From: Pantoea sp. At-9b
GTDB lineage: Bacteria > Pseudomonadota > Gammaproteobacteria > Enterobacterales > Enterobacteriaceae
NCBI RefSeq assembly: GCF_000175935.2
Contig: NC_014837.1
Coordinates: forward strand, 2,480,001-2,544,000
Reading direction: 5' to 3'
DNA: 64,000 nt
Made by a program: the position numbers and the translations under genes. The notes beneath the pieces were generated by a model. It did not search any database. It was not told the origin of the DNA and saw nothing but the letters and a program-made list of their open reading frames with translations. Positions 37,169-48,682 of the stretch are shown here, in pieces. Each line of letters opens with the position of its first letter. The stretch's first letter is position 1.

Positions 37169-37600
37169 TCAGATAAATTCTTCAATTGCCTGGCGGTTAC
37201 TCCAGGACTTGGTCAGGGCTGCTGCATCAGCCGGAGCCAGCCAGCGCGCGGCGAGGTGTTCGCTGAGGATCACCTCACGCTCGGCGGGCAGTGCCAACCG
37301 GAACCAGTGCTCGCGGTTGTGGGTGGTACCCGGTGCATAGCGATGGCGGTAGTGTGGGAAGATCTCAAACTCGATCTGTTTGTGGCAATCCACCAGCGCC
37401 AGCTGTTCGCTCACCACATCAATCGCCAGTTCTTCCTGCACTTCACGCTGTGCGGCCTGAAGCGGCGTTTCTCCCGCTTCGAGGCTGCCGGTGACCGATT
37501 GCCAGAAGCTTTCGTCATCACGGCGTTGCAGCATTAGCACCCGGCCCGAGTCCTGAGCAAAAATCACCACCAGAACCGAAACCGGATGCTTATAGCCCAT
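37169..37600 (-). CDS. nudB: Dihydroneopterin triphosphate diphosphatase NudB
   Basis: This 143-residue Nudix hydrolase removes pyrophosphate from dihydroneopterin triphosphate in folate synthesis. The Nudix box (GX5EX7REXXEEXGU pattern) is at about residues 38-60: GSLEAGETPLQAAQREVQEE. WFRLALP and ALTKSWSNRQAIE match E. coli NudB. The start overlaps the aspS stop codon (TAATG). It lacks the few extra N-terminal residues of E. coli NudB. Confidence 0.95.
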   Translation of the reverse strand: MGYKHPVSVLVVIFAQDSGRVLMLQRRDDESFWQSVTGSLEAGETPLQAAQREVQEELAIDVVSEQLALVDCHKQIEFEIFPHYRHRYAPGTTHNREHWFRLALPAEREVILSEHLAARWLAPADAAALTKSWSNRQAIEEFI

Positions 37601-39381
37601 TATTTATTCTCAAGCTTGTCTTTCTTCGGTGCCAGCTGAATCCCCAGATCCGCCAGCGCTGCCGGGTTGGCTTCGCTTGGCGCTTCGGTCATCAGACAGG
37701 CCGCCGCAGTGGTTTTCGGGAAGGCGATAACATCACGGATGTTGTCGGTGCCCGTCAGCAGCATGGTGACACGGTCCAGACCGAACGCCAGACCAGCATG
37801 CGGCGGTGTGCCGAACTTCAGCGCATCCAGCAGGAAGCCGAATTTCTCGCGCTGTTCATCTTCAGCAATACCGAGGATGCTGAACACCGCTTGCTGCATG
37901 TTGCCGTTGTGGATACGCACCGAACCGCCGCCCACTTCATAACCGTTGATCACCATGTCATAGGCATTGGCAATCGCCTGCTCCGGGTTCGCCGCCAGCT
38001 CTGACGCCGTCATCTCTTTCGGCGAGGTGAACGGATGGTGCATCGCCGCCAGACCGCCTTCGTCATCCGCTTCGAACATCGGGAAGTCGATCACCCACAG
38101 CGGAGCCCAGGCTTTGTCATTAGTGATTTGCAGATCACGACCCACTTTCAGACGCAGCGCACCCAGCGCATCGGATACCACTTTGGCGCGGTCAGCACCA
38201 AAGAAGATCACATCACCATCCTGGGCACCGGTGCGCTCCAGGATCGCGGCGACAATCTCTGCGTTCAGGAACTTCGCGACCGGGCTTTGCACGCCGTCGA
38301 AACCTTTGGCCAGCTCATTGACCTTCATCCACGCCAGGCCTTTCGCGCCATAGATCTCAACAAATTTACCGTATTCATCGATCTGCTTACGGCTCAGGGT
38401 GGCACCACCCGGCACGCGCAGCGCAGCAACGCGGCCTTTTGCGTCATTCGCCGGGCCAGAGAATACCTGGAACTCAACGTTTTTCAGCAGGTCAGCAACG
38501 TCCACCAGCTCCATCGGGTTACGCAGGTCTGGCTTGTCGGAACCATAACGACGCATCGCTTCGGCGAAGGTCATTTGCGGGAAGTTGCCCAGGTCAACGC
38601 CTTTGATATCCAGCCACAGTTCACGAATCAGACGTTCCATCACTTCACGTACCTGTTCGGCAGTCATGAAGGAGGTTTCCACGTCGATCTGGGTAAATTC
38701 TGGCTGACGGTCAGCACGCAGGTCTTCGTCGCGGAAGCATTTTACGATCTGATAGTAGCGGTCAAAACCGGACATCATCAGCAGCTGTTTGAACAGCTGA
38801 GGTGACTGCGGCAGCGCGTAGAACTTGCCCTTGTGAACACGGCTCGGTACCAGGTAGTCACGCGCGCCTTCCGGGGTGGCTTTGGTCAGCATCGGGGTTT
38901 CGATATCGAGGAAACCTTCGCCGTCCATAAAGCGGCGCACGAAGCTGGTGATTTTCGCACGGGTTTTCAGACGCTGTGCCATTTCCGGACGACGCAGGTC
39001 AAGGTAACGATATTTTAAGCGTGCTTCTTCGCTGTTGACCTGGTTGGAGTCAAGCGGCAGCGGCTCAGCACGGTTAATGATGTTCAGCTCGTGGGCAAAG
39101 ATCTCGATCTCGCCGGTCGCCATGTCGCTGTTTTTATTCTTCTCATCACGTGCACGCACGGTGCCAGTGATCTGAATACAGAATTCGTTACGCAGCTCAG
39201 ACGCCAGCTGGAAAGCCTCCTGACGATCGGGATCGAAAAACACCTGGACGATGCCTTCACGATCGCGCATATCGATAAAAATCAGGCTACCCAGATCGCG
39301 ACGGCGGTTTACCCAGCCGCAAAGAGTGACTTGCTGACCCACATGAGACAGATTGAGCTGTCCGCAATATTCTGTACGCAT
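37600..39381 (-). CDS. aspS: Aspartyl-tRNA synthetase
   Basis: This 593-residue class IIb enzyme has an N-terminal OB anticodon-binding domain ([14 protein letters not shown]), motif 2 ([18 protein letters not shown]), the bacterial GAD insertion domain and motif 3 ([15 protein letters not shown]). I chose the ATG of [15 protein letters not shown]; the frame extends 24 residues upstream without homology. It overlaps nudB at its stop. Confidence 0.98.
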   Translation of the reverse strand: MRTEYCGQLNLSHVGQQVTLCGWVNRRRDLGSLIFIDMRDREGIVQVFFDPDRQEAFQLASELRNEFCIQITGTVRARDEKNKNSDMATGEIEIFAHELNIINRAEPLPLDSNQVNSEEARLKYRYLDLRRPEMAQRLKTRAKITSFVRRFMDGEGFLDIETPMLTKATPEGARDYLVPSRVHKGKFYALPQSPQLFKQLLMMSGFDRYYQIVKCFRDEDLRADRQPEFTQIDVETSFMTAEQVREVMERLIRELWLDIKGVDLGNFPQMTFAEAMRRYGSDKPDLRNPMELVDVADLLKNVEFQVFSGPANDAKGRVAALRVPGGATLSRKQIDEYGKFVEIYGAKGLAWMKVNELAKGFDGVQSPVAKFLNAEIVAAILERTGAQDGDVIFFGADRAKVVSDALGALRLKVGRDLQITNDKAWAPLWVIDFPMFEADDEGGLAAMHHPFTSPKEMTASELAANPEQAIANAYDMVINGYEVGGGSVRIHNGNMQQAVFSILGIAEDEQREKFGFLLDALKFGTPPHAGLAFGLDRVTMLLTGTDNIRDVIAFPKTTAAACLMTEAPSEANPAALADLGIQLAPKKDKLENK

Positions 39382-39602
39382 AACGTATCCTTTTAACTTC
39401 GCCGCTGCAGCTGACAGCATCAGGCCGCGTAACCTTCTGAGATGCTGCCGCAAAAAAGGCGGCTATTATAATGGAAAAAGCCAGACAGGATAAGTAGAGC
39501 CGCGCCAAAGCTGACAAAACATCTGCTTTTGTCACAGGTTGTTATCCCATGGTTGCGAAAACAAGGTAACCTGTGGCGGATTTTACCGTCTGGAGTTCGT
39601 TT

Positions 39603-40424
39603 TTGACGCTACGTATTGGTTTGCCGCAGTGGCAACATCCGCACTGGAAACAATTTGGCCTGGAGACATTGGCGGATTACGCGCAACTGTTCGATTGTGT
39701 CGAAGGTAATACCACGCTTTATGCGTTACCGAAGCCGGAAGTGGTGATGCGCTGGCATGACATGACGCACGACGACTTTCGCTTCTGTTTTAAATTCCCT
39801 GCCAGCATCAGCCATCAGGCAGCGTTACGCCAGTGCGATGACCTGCTGACCGAATTTTTCCGCCTGCTGGACCCGTTAGCCCATCGCATCGGCCAATACT
39901 GGCTGCAATTGCCCGCCGCCTTTTCACCCGCGCAATTGCCTGATTTGTGGCGATTTATCGACAGTCTGCCACGTCGCTTCCGCTATGGCGTGGAAGTGCG
40001 CCATGCTGCGTTCTTTGCCAAAGGTGAAGCAGAACGCGCCCTGAACCGTGGCCTGCAACAGCGTGGCGTGAACCGGGTAATCCTCGATAGCCGCCCGGTA
40101 CATGCCTCCCAATCGCAAACTGCTGCCGCCATTGAGGCGCGCAGAAAAAAACCACGCGTACCCCCCCATGCGGTACGTACCGGCCAACAACCGATGGTGC
40201 GGTTTATCGGTAGCGACAGCGTGACCGAAAGCCTGCCACTGTTTCAGCCATGGCAGCGCAAATTGCCGGAATGGCTGGCGGAGAGCGACCCGCTGCTGTT
40301 TATCCATACCCCGGATATGGGCGAGGTGTTTCCGCTGATTCAGGCACTGTGGCCGCAGCTACAACAGCTCGAACCACGTTTATCTCCCCTGCCGGTCTGG
40401 CCGCAGCAATCAAGCCTGTTCTGA
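39603..40424 (+). CDS. yecE: YecE, DUF72 family protein
   Basis: This 273-residue TIM-barrel-like DUF72 protein matches E. coli YecE in length and in CVEGNTTLYALPKPE, DDFRFCFKFPASISHQ and NRVILDSRPVHA. The last residues PQQSSLF are identical to E. coli. I chose TTG 39603, which has GGAG at good spacing and produces the expected N-terminus LRIGLPQW; a GTG at 39573 would add ten residues. Function is unknown. yecD and yecN, its E. coli neighbours, are absent. Confidence 0.88.
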   Translation: MTLRIGLPQWQHPHWKQFGLETLADYAQLFDCVEGNTTLYALPKPEVVMRWHDMTHDDFRFCFKFPASISHQAALRQCDDLLTEFFRLLDPLAHRIGQYWLQLPAAFSPAQLPDLWRFIDSLPRRFRYGVEVRHAAFFAKGEAERALNRGLQQRGVNRVILDSRPVHASQSQTAAAIEARRKKPRVPPHAVRTGQQPMVRFIGSDSVTESLPLFQPWQRKLPEWLAESDPLLFIHTPDMGEVFPLIQALWPQLQQLEPRLSPLPVWPQQSSLF

Positions 40425-40483
40425 TCGCGCAGGCTACACTCATGGGAAACGGGTGCAGCCTGCGACAGTTTCTGCCAGAATAG

Positions 40484-42210
<1,727 letters not shown>

Positions 42211-42213
42211 ACC

Positions 42214-42834
42214 TTAACGCCGCGACAGCGCCAGCTTCGCGGCGAAGCCGATAAACACGCAACCGGTCAGACGGTCCATCACTTTAATCACCGCCGGACG
42301 GCGCAAATGAGCCGCAAAATAGTGGCTGCCGCCAATCAGCACCGCATTCCACACCAGGCCAATCGCCATATGGGTCAGCGCCATCAGGGTACACCACAGC
42401 GGCACGGAGGCACCGGCAGGAATAAATTGCGGTAGAAAGGTGACATAGAACACGCCGACTTTGGGGTTCAACATATTGCCCAGAAGTCCGCGCGCAAAGC
42501 AGGCGAAAAAGCTTTGTTCTTTGCTGGCGCTGAGCTGGCCCTCTTCCGCGTGGGTGCGCGGATGTAACAGCAATTTCACCCCCAGCCACAGCAAATATGC
42601 TGCCCCCACCCACTTCAGCAGGTTATAGGCCATTTCTGACGCCAACAGCAGCGCGCCCAATCCCAACCCCACCATCACGCCCCACGCCAGACAACCCAGG
42701 GTCACACCCAACGCCGTGGCCGATGCGCGTTGCCAACCCTGTGCCGCAGCGGTGCGCAGCACCAATGCGGTATCGAAACCTGGGGTTAAGGTGAGAATGG
42801 TGATGGCAAACAGAAATGAAATCAGTAACGTCAT
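42214..42834 (-). CDS. LysE/RhtB-family amino-acid exporter
   Basis: This 206-residue inner-membrane protein has about six membrane segments. The family features are present: TPGFDTALVLRTAAAQGWQRA near residues 17-37, AYLLWLGVKLL near 79 and NMLNPKVGVFYVTFLPQF near 119. Members export amino acids such as threonine, lysine or homoserine lactone; the substrate cannot be assigned. It converges on cmoB with a three-base gap and is divergent from gldA. Confidence 0.88.
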   Translation of the reverse strand: MTLLISFLFAITILTLTPGFDTALVLRTAAAQGWQRASATALGVTLGCLAWGVMVGLGLGALLLASEMAYNLLKWVGAAYLLWLGVKLLLHPRTHAEEGQLSASKEQSFFACFARGLLGNMLNPKVGVFYVTFLPQFIPAGASVPLWCTLMALTHMAIGLVWNAVLIGGSHYFAAHLRRPAVIKVMDRLTGCVFIGFAAKLALSRR

Positions 42835-42910
42835 GGCGCGCTCCCGGTAAATTGGCGTTCATCTTAACGCGGTGCATGCGGGAACACGATAGTTACCTTC
42901 CGTAAGTAAC

Positions 42911-42925
42911 TGAGAATGATTATCA
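42911..42925. promoter_or_regulatory. Fur-box-like site upstream of gldA
   Basis: TGAGAATGATTATCA matches the 7-1-7 Fur consensus TGATAATNATTATCA at all but one position. It lies 79-93 bases before gldA and 77-91 bases before the divergent LysE-type gene. Confidence 0.55.
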
Positions 42926-43003
42926 ACTTGCCACCAAAGGTTAAATTGCCGTCATCTATCTATGTCAGTGTGTTGCCAGTCTCTTTTCTAACCCAAAGGA
43001 GTT

Positions 43004-44107
43004 ATGGCTATGAGCAAGTTTATTTTCTCTTCACCACGGAAGTATGTACAAGGCGCGGGTGTACTGGATGAACTGGGCGCGTATATCGCTGAGCTGGGTC
43101 ATCACGCCTTTTTGGTGGCCGATGATATTGTCTGGCAGCTGATTGGCGAACGGACACAGCACACCCTAAAAGCCGCCAGTGTCGAGTTCAGTCGCCAGGC
43201 GTTTAAGGGTGAGGCCTCCAGCAATGAGATCAACCGTCTGACGCAACTGGCGCAGTCTCAAGGCAGTAATGTGATCGTCGGGCTGGGCGGTGGTAAAACG
43301 CTGGATACGGTGAAAGCCGTAGCCGATGAACTGAAGCTGCCAGTCGCCATCGTCCCAACGGTCGCCTCGACCGATGCCCCTTGTAGCGCGCTTTCCGTGA
43401 TCTACTCCGACAGTGGCGTGTTTGAGAGCTATCGCTTCTACAGCAAAAACCCGGATCTGGTACTGGTCGATACCGCCGTCTGCGCCGCTGCACCTGCGCG
43501 TCTGTTCGCTTCCGGCATTGCTGATGGCCTCGCCACCTGGGTGGAAGCCCAGGCCGTGCTGCGTTCGCATGCCAAATCCATGGTCAATGGCGATCCGACT
43601 ATCGCCGGTCTGGCTATCGCCCGCGCCTGTGAAGAGACGCTGCTGACCTGGGGTTTCAGTGCTTATACCGCCGTGGCGGAGAAACGCGTGACGCCTGCGG
43701 TGGAAGCCGTAGTAGAAGCCAATACCCTGCTTTCTGGTTTGGGTTTTGAAAATGCGGGGCTGGCGGGTGCGCATGCCATTCATAATGGCTTTACCGCTAT
43801 TGAGGGGGATATCCATCATCTGACGCACGGCGAGAAAGTCGCTTACGGTACGCTAACGCAGATGGTGCTGGAACAACGCCCGGATGAGGAAATTGCGCGC
43901 TACATTCGCTTCTATCGCGCGATCAACATGCCTACCACGCTGAAGGAAGTGCATCTGGAGAATGAAAGCTGGGAGAATCTGGTGCGCGTAGGGGCACTGG
44001 CCAATAGCGAGGGAGACACACTAAAAAACCTCAACCCGCATCTTTCGCCGGAAGATATCGCTAACGCCATCCTGGCAGTCGATGCATTCAGCAAAACCGT
44101 GAAATAA
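43004..44107 (+). CDS. gldA: Glycerol dehydrogenase-like protein (iron-type ADH family)
   Basis: This 367-residue protein has exactly the length of E. coli GldA. The nucleotide-binding GLGGGKTLDTVKAVAD lies near 93-108 and ASTDAPCSALSVIY near 124-137. The metal site is formed by Asp in GIADGLATWVEAQA near 173 and histidines in GAHAIHNGFTAI and THGEKVAYG. GldA oxidises glycerol to dihydroxyacetone with NAD, which would supply the DhaKLM kinase 25 kb away. AAGGAG precedes ATG 43004. Divergence from E. coli is considerable, so a related polyol dehydrogenase cannot be ruled out. Confidence 0.85.
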   Translation: MAMSKFIFSSPRKYVQGAGVLDELGAYIAELGHHAFLVADDIVWQLIGERTQHTLKAASVEFSRQAFKGEASSNEINRLTQLAQSQGSNVIVGLGGGKTLDTVKAVADELKLPVAIVPTVASTDAPCSALSVIYSDSGVFESYRFYSKNPDLVLVDTAVCAAAPARLFASGIADGLATWVEAQAVLRSHAKSMVNGDPTIAGLAIARACEETLLTWGFSAYTAVAEKRVTPAVEAVVEANTLLSGLGFENAGLAGAHAIHNGFTAIEGDIHHLTHGEKVAYGTLTQMVLEQRPDEEIARYIRFYRAINMPTTLKEVHLENESWENLVRVGALANSEGDTLKNLNPHLSPEDIANAILAVDAFSKTVK

Positions 44108-44114
44108 GTTATTG

Positions 44115-44176
44115 CGTAGCGGCGCGATTTATCGCGCGGATTATTCCTGCATTGCGCGATAAATCGCGCCGCTACG
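44115..44176. repeat. Interspersed palindromic repeat, copy 2
   Basis: Arms GTAGCGGCGCGATTTATCGC and GCGATAAATCGCGCCGCTAC, with an intervening spacer, lie between the 3' ends of gldA and the convergent unknown gene. It is the same element as at 21799-21860 and can form a long hairpin. Confidence 0.85.
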
Positions 44177-44186
44177 TTAGGGGCAA

Positions 44187-45035
44187 TTACTGTTCTTCCG
44201 TTGGCTTATCCCAATACTGATATTTATACGCCGAACTCAGGTGGCGCTCGATGGTGCCTTTCTCAAACACCTCCGTTTCATGCAGATAGCTAAGCGTGCA
44301 GTTGCCGACATCATCCCAGAGCTGACATTCATCAACAGAACGGATGGTACTGACGGGCGTGCTGGCCGTACCGTTCAGCCGTAGCTCACGCCATTGGTTA
44401 TCATAGGTGTAAGTATCTTTGCTGCGGGCGCTGGTGGCACTGGTCACCAGACCCTGCGGATTCCAGTTGTAGACACTTTCGCCATTGGTCAGCGCATCGC
44501 TGCCGCGCGCGATACTGCGCTCCAGCCGGAAGTGCTTGTCATAGCGATAAGTGGTGTCGGTAAACCCCTCTTTGCCCATGCTGGTAAATTTATCGGAGGC
44601 GCTGATAATGTTGCCGCGCTGCCCCATCTGCCAGTTGATGGTCCCCTGGCGATTGTCCACCACCACTTCTTTGCCCTGTTTCAACACCTTGACCAGATAA
44701 GCGTATTCAGCCACCCAGCCTCCCTGCACCCGCGCAATGTGCTGTTCCATGCTCAGTACCACATTGCTTTCGCTTTTATCATAAGTGATATCCGCCACCA
44801 TCAAATCGCCACAGGGGTCAAACTGACCCAGAATCCGTTTTTGCGAATCCACATCTTTGCCAAACTCACCGGCAATGACCTGGCGTACTGCACCTTTGGC
44901 GTTGCCGCCCAGCATGATCCAGTTGTTGCTATTGGTGATATTTTTGCTCAGCGGAGGACATTGCGTGCTGACGGCCAACGCAGCGCCACTGAGCGGTAAA
45001 AGCAGCAGTAAAACGGCACAAGGGATGGATTTCAT
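44187..45035 (-). CDS. Exported protein of unknown function
   Basis: This 282-residue protein begins with a signal peptide (CAVLLLLLPLSGAALA before VSTQCPPLSKN). The mature part has cysteines in TQCPPL, FDPCGDL, DECQLW and GNCTLS that could form two disulphides. Its YD..W/YN..G patterns (TTYRYDKHFRLERS, YNWNPQGLVTSA, DTYTYDNQWRELRL) are like the short beta repeats of RHS/YD-type or YnfC-like proteins. I do not recognise a family with certainty. It is a single gene with convergent gldA downstream. Confidence 0.6.
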   Translation of the reverse strand: MKSIPCAVLLLLLPLSGAALAVSTQCPPLSKNITNSNNWIMLGGNAKGAVRQVIAGEFGKDVDSQKRILGQFDPCGDLMVADITYDKSESNVVLSMEQHIARVQGGWVAEYAYLVKVLKQGKEVVVDNRQGTINWQMGQRGNIISASDKFTSMGKEGFTDTTYRYDKHFRLERSIARGSDALTNGESVYNWNPQGLVTSATSARSKDTYTYDNQWRELRLNGTASTPVSTIRSVDECQLWDDVGNCTLSYLHETEVFEKGTIERHLSSAYKYQYWDKPTEEQ

Positions 45036-45546
45036 GATGGTTATCCGTGAATAGCCTTAGCTTCAATGTAAGCATCTTTTTCCCCGATGCGCTATGGCCC
45101 GGTAAAAAGTTGCTCCTGTCATGGCGAGGACGGATTGCGTTGATTAACTGTTTGAAATTGCATGAGGTGCGGTGCCGGGTGCCTCCCGGTGAGCCGGATT
45201 AGCCTGAATCCCGGCCCGCATGACACGTCAGAAACCTTGGCTTTGCCCCGCCGCACAGGGGGATTCACCGCATAAGGCCAACTTACGCAGCGCAAAAGTT
45301 TATTTATACTTTGATTTAATTACTTAACCCCATTTTTTCAACGGAAATGTCACTTTCGTGATCCCCGCTGCATTTGCTGCAACCGCGTACATTTGAACTC
45401 TTATGAATAAAGTCAAGCCCGATTAAGCGGCTATAGTTTGGTTAATCATAAGATTACTCTTAAGGACGATCTTCTACACTCCCAAGGCAATCTTAATAAA
45501 ACAAGTATTACCCTACCTTACCTGACTCGATACTAAGGGGTTGAGC
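45036..45546. other. Intergenic region with possible structured RNA
   Basis: No gene is visible in these 510 bases. A GC-rich segment at 45165-45270 has several inverted repeats (GGTGCCGGGTGCCTCCCGGTG, then CCGGATTAGCCTGAATCCCGG) inside AT-rich flanks, suggesting a folded RNA or remnant. The rest probably contains the promoter of the ribbon-helix-helix gene. Confidence 0.35.
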
Positions 45547-45735
45547 ATGATTCAATCAGCAAGTGATATTCAGAAGCGCAGCGACGAGAAACGCGGAGTT
45601 AAACCGAAGACCTATAAACTGCCGTTGCAAACTATCGATCGTATCGAGTTGCTGGCCAGTGATAGCGGGGTGTCGCAGGCGGCTATCATCGCGACGGCCA
45701 TTGATATTTATGAGCAGTCGCTGAAACGCTTTTGA
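45547..45735 (+). CDS. Ribbon-helix-helix-like small DNA-binding protein (paralogue 2)
   Basis: This 62-residue protein has the same layout as the gene at 6392-6577: basic start (DIQKRSDEKRG), a strand (KTYKLPLQT), then two helices (IDRIELLASD, SQAAIIATAIDIYEQSL), typical of Arc/CopG-like repressors. ATG 45547 follows AAGGGG. A terminator closes it as a single-gene unit, with no toxin partner. Its location in a variable block of the backbone suggests acquisition or duplication. The target is unknown. Confidence 0.65.
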   Translation: MIQSASDIQKRSDEKRGVKPKTYKLPLQTIDRIELLASDSGVSQAAIIATAIDIYEQSLKRF

Positions 45736-45742
45736 TAAAAAG

Positions 45743-45768
45743 AACCCCAGCAAGAAGACTGGGGTTTG
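45743..45768. terminator. Terminator after the ribbon-helix-helix gene
   Basis: AACCCCAG-CAAGAAGA-CTGGGGTT forms an eight-base-pair stem followed by TGGT. It may serve both the small gene and the convergent cutC. Confidence 0.65.
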
Positions 45769-45826
45769 GTACTTGCAAACATCACGTCATGCGAACGGCG
45801 TGTTGTGCGGCAAAAATGGTGCGATT

Positions 45827-46579
45827 TCAGGCGACCCGGACGCTGTTCATTTGCATCATGCTTTTCATAGCTTCCACCACATCACCATCAACGCAATAGC
45901 GACTGAATTCATCAGTTTCCGCTTCTGAACACATCGACACACCCGCTTTACGGTAGCGCATCGGCGAAGCCACTAAGCGGCTGGCAGAGCTGTGCACTTC
46001 CTGCAAACCACTGTCGAGAAACTTTTGCAGGTTGCTTAAACGGACACCAGCCCCTGCCATAATGATTGGACCACGGCTGTGTTCATTTAGTTCCCGTAAT
46101 AATGGAATTCCGGTTTCTGCGCTTTGCTGCTGACCCGAGGTGAGTATCCGTGCAATGCCCAAATCACTCAGCACGTCGAGTGCACGTTTGGGGCTATGGC
46201 ACAGGTCGAAGGCGCGATGGAAGGTTACCGCCATTCCGTCACACAACGCCATAATTTGCCGCATGCGGGGAATATCGACATGCGCATCTTCATCCAGCAT
46301 ACCAATGACCAGCCCCGGAAAACCCAGTTCGCGCATCAGCGCCACATCCGATTTCATGGTTTCGAACTCACGATCGGTGTAACAAAAATCGCCACCGCGC
46401 GGCCGGACAATGGGGTGAACCGGAATGGTGATTTCACGCCGCACGGCTTCCAGTACACCGGCTGATGGGGTTAATCCGCCTTCGCGCGGTGCGCTGCACA
46501 GCTCCAGACGATCAGCACCGGACAGCTGCGCAGTCATTGCACAGTCGATGCCATAGCAGCATATTTCCAGTTTCGTCAT
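45827..46579 (-). CDS. cutC: CutC family protein
   Basis: This 250-residue TIM-barrel protein matches E. coli Cut[23 protein letters not shown] at the N-terminus, [17 protein letters not shown] near 58 and [17 protein letters not shown] near 128. It was named for copper homeostasis, but the direct role is disputed. Order cutC-yecM-argS is conserved, here interrupted by a C-S lyase gene. Confidence 0.93.
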   Translation of the reverse strand: MTKLEICCYGIDCAMTAQLSGADRLELCSAPREGGLTPSAGVLEAVRREITIPVHPIVRPRGGDFCYTDREFETMKSDVALMRELGFPGLVIGMLDEDAHVDIPRMRQIMALCDGMAVTFHRAFDLCHSPKRALDVLSDLGIARILTSGQQQSAETGIPLLRELNEHSRGPIIMAGAGVRLSNLQKFLDSGLQEVHSSASRLVASPMRYRKAGVSMCSEAETDEFSRYCVDGDVVEAMKSMMQMNSVRVA

Positions 46580-46665
46580 ACTTTTCTCCTTTACATGACA
46601 TCTGGCTCGGGAAGATTGCTTAAGTTAGTCTGCTCGTTGGAGACAGTTTACGTGGAAAACTTACT

Positions 46666-47811
46666 ATGGCATTCAATTTTGACCAATGGATAGACCGTCG
46701 TCACAGCGATAGTTTGAAATGGCACAAATATGGCGATCAGGATGTGCTGCCATTATGGGTTGCCGATACCGATTTTCGCTCCCCTGAATGCATTATCTCT
46801 GCGATAAAACAGCGCGCTGAACACGGTGTTTTTGGCTATGGCGACACCCCTGATGGATTGATTGATATAACCATTTCTCGTCTTGAGCAGCGTTATGGCT
46901 GGCGGATCCAGCCCGAGTGGATCGTCCTGCTGCCCGGTGTGGTGAGCGGCCTCAATCTTTCGGTCCGTGCATTTACCGACCACGGGCAAGCTACCGTCGC
47001 GCCTGACCCGATTTATCCGCCGTTTCGCGCGGCCGCAAAGCTGGCTGAACGCGGACAGGTACACCTGCCGCTCCGATTAGAAGGTCAGCGCTGGCTTATG
47101 GATCTGCACACTGCCAGTGAAAGATTGCAGGGCAATGAACGTTTGCTGATGCTGTGTAATCCACAAAATCCTGGTGGCACCGCCTATCGCCGTGCTGAAC
47201 TGCTGGCGCAATTGGCCTTTGCTCAACAGCATGATTTGATCGTCTGCTCCGATGAAATCCACTGCGATCTGATCCTCACCCCCGGTGTCGAGCACATCCC
47301 GTTTGCTGCCCTGAGCGAAGATGCGGCGCAGCGCAGCATTACCCTCATCTCCCCTTCCAAAACCTTCAACATTGCCGGTCTTGGTGCTTCGATGGCGATC
47401 ATTCCCAACCCGGAGCTGCGCACACGTTTTAAACGAACGCGGCAAGGGATTGTGCCTGGGGTGGATATTCTGGCGTTAGTGGCAGCCGAAGCCGCCTGGC
47501 GTGGAGGAGATGACTGGCTGGCCGCACAGATCGACTATCTGCGTGCCAACCGCGACCGGCTGGTGGAACAGGTCAATGCGCTACCGGGGCTGAGTATGGT
47601 AGCCCCTGAAGCGACTTACCTCGGCTGGATTGATGCCAGTCAGCTTGGCGTCGATAATCCTGCAAGCTTTTTTGAACAGCACGGACTGGGGTTCTCACCG
47701 GGACGCGACTTTGGTGATGACCGTTTTGTCCGTTTCAACTTTGGCTGTACCCGAGCCACGCTGGAGGAAGCGCTGGTCCGGCTGCAACGGGCGGTTGCAG
47801 CACGGCCTTAA
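46666..47811 (+). CDS. PatB/MalY-type PLP-dependent C-S lyase
   Basis: This 381-residue fold-type I PLP enzyme begins FDQWIDRRHSDSLKWHKYG and has ADTDFRSP, the family hallmarks of MalY/PatB cystathionine beta-lyases. The cofactor lysine is in SPSKTFNIAGLGAS near residue 230, the PLP-stacking and phosphate regions lie in LCNPQNPGGTAYRRAEL and VCSDEIHCDL, and the substrate-carboxylate arginine is near the C-terminus (FVRFNFGCTR). It probably cleaves cystathionine or cysteine conjugates to pyruvate, ammonia and a thiol. It is divergent from cutC and overlaps convergent yecM by four bases. Confidence 0.88.
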   Translation: MAFNFDQWIDRRHSDSLKWHKYGDQDVLPLWVADTDFRSPECIISAIKQRAEHGVFGYGDTPDGLIDITISRLEQRYGWRIQPEWIVLLPGVVSGLNLSVRAFTDHGQATVAPDPIYPPFRAAAKLAERGQVHLPLRLEGQRWLMDLHTASERLQGNERLLMLCNPQNPGGTAYRRAELLAQLAFAQQHDLIVCSDEIHCDLILTPGVEHIPFAALSEDAAQRSITLISPSKTFNIAGLGASMAIIPNPELRTRFKRTRQGIVPGVDILALVAAEAAWRGGDDWLAAQIDYLRANRDRLVEQVNALPGLSMVAPEATYLGWIDASQLGVDNPASFFEQHGLGFSPGRDFGDDRFVRFNFGCTRATLEEALVRLQRAVAARP

Positions 47812-48368
47812 TTCTGCTCGCTGGCGACAATCTCTTCCAGCCGCCAGGGGTGAAATTTGATGGTCGTTTGCCCATCCGTTACCGCCAGGGTCGGATTGGG
47901 CAGACGCTCGTTTTCTCCCTGCGGTGCGCTGGTTTTAAACGAAATACCCGGCTGGGTCAGTGCCTCATCAGCCAGCAGTGCCATGGCACGCATCCCCAAC
48001 GTTTCCGGTTCACCCTCCAGGACAATTTCCACATGTTCCCAGCCTTCGTGGCGATACAGTTTTTCTCCCGGCCACGGCAGCTCAATCACATCAATTTGCC
48101 ATCCTGCCAGTTGCAGCGGTTGGTGCAGTTTGAACAAACAAATCGGACGACCGTTGATCATCGCTTCAGAGAACTGGCTACCGATTTGCAGCAACCCCTG
48201 TTTCCAGCGCTCTGCCGTCGCGTATTGGTGGCAGCGAACCGCCACATGGTCGGCGTCATGCTCGCTCAACTGCAACCCTAAACGTTCAGCAAATTGCTGC
48301 AATGCCACTTCAAAGCGCAGCAGGTCCTGTTCCAAATCCTTCAGTTCTGAAGGAAAAATCATCGCCAT
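47808..48368 (-). CDS. yecM: YecM, VOC-fold metalloprotein-like
   Basis: This 186-residue protein matches E. coli YecM (VOC superfamily, function unknown). The probable metal ligands are the histidine in DHVAVRCHQ and those in GWEHVEIVL. MINGRPICLFKL and NPTLAVTDGQTTIKFHPW are highly conserved. It lies upstream of argS but on the opposite strand. Confidence 0.92.
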   Translation of the reverse strand: MAMIFPSELKDLEQDLLRFEVALQQFAERLGLQLSEHDADHVAVRCHQYATAERWKQGLLQIGSQFSEAMINGRPICLFKLHQPLQLAGWQIDVIELPWPGEKLYRHEGWEHVEIVLEGEPETLGMRAMALLADEALTQPGISFKTSAPQGENERLPNPTLAVTDGQTTIKFHPWRLEEIVASEQN

Positions 48369-48682
48369 GCGTCTATTACCTCGCTATTAGTTTAAATATT
48401 TTAATCAATCCAGCACATTGCTTTTGCAGAACTTCTCACGGCAAAATAGTCGGAATCATCTGATTTAGCCGCCAAAACCCCGTAAAACCGCATAAAAGCG
48501 CCTTTGAATTAGGATTAATCGCAGGCACAGGTCCAGTTTTTACTTTATGAAAGTACCTTAACGACATGTTTAATATAACAATAATTAATACAATGAGATA
48601 AGTCTTATTTAGCCTGCGAACAATTGCAGCCTGAAATCCTTTCTTATAAATTTGTGGCTACACAAATAAAAGGAATGGCTCT
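48369..48682. other. Intergenic AT-rich region
   Basis: There is no gene in these 314 bases between yecM and the small membrane peptide. It is AT-rich and probably holds both divergent promoters; no known operator was recognised. Confidence 0.5.
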
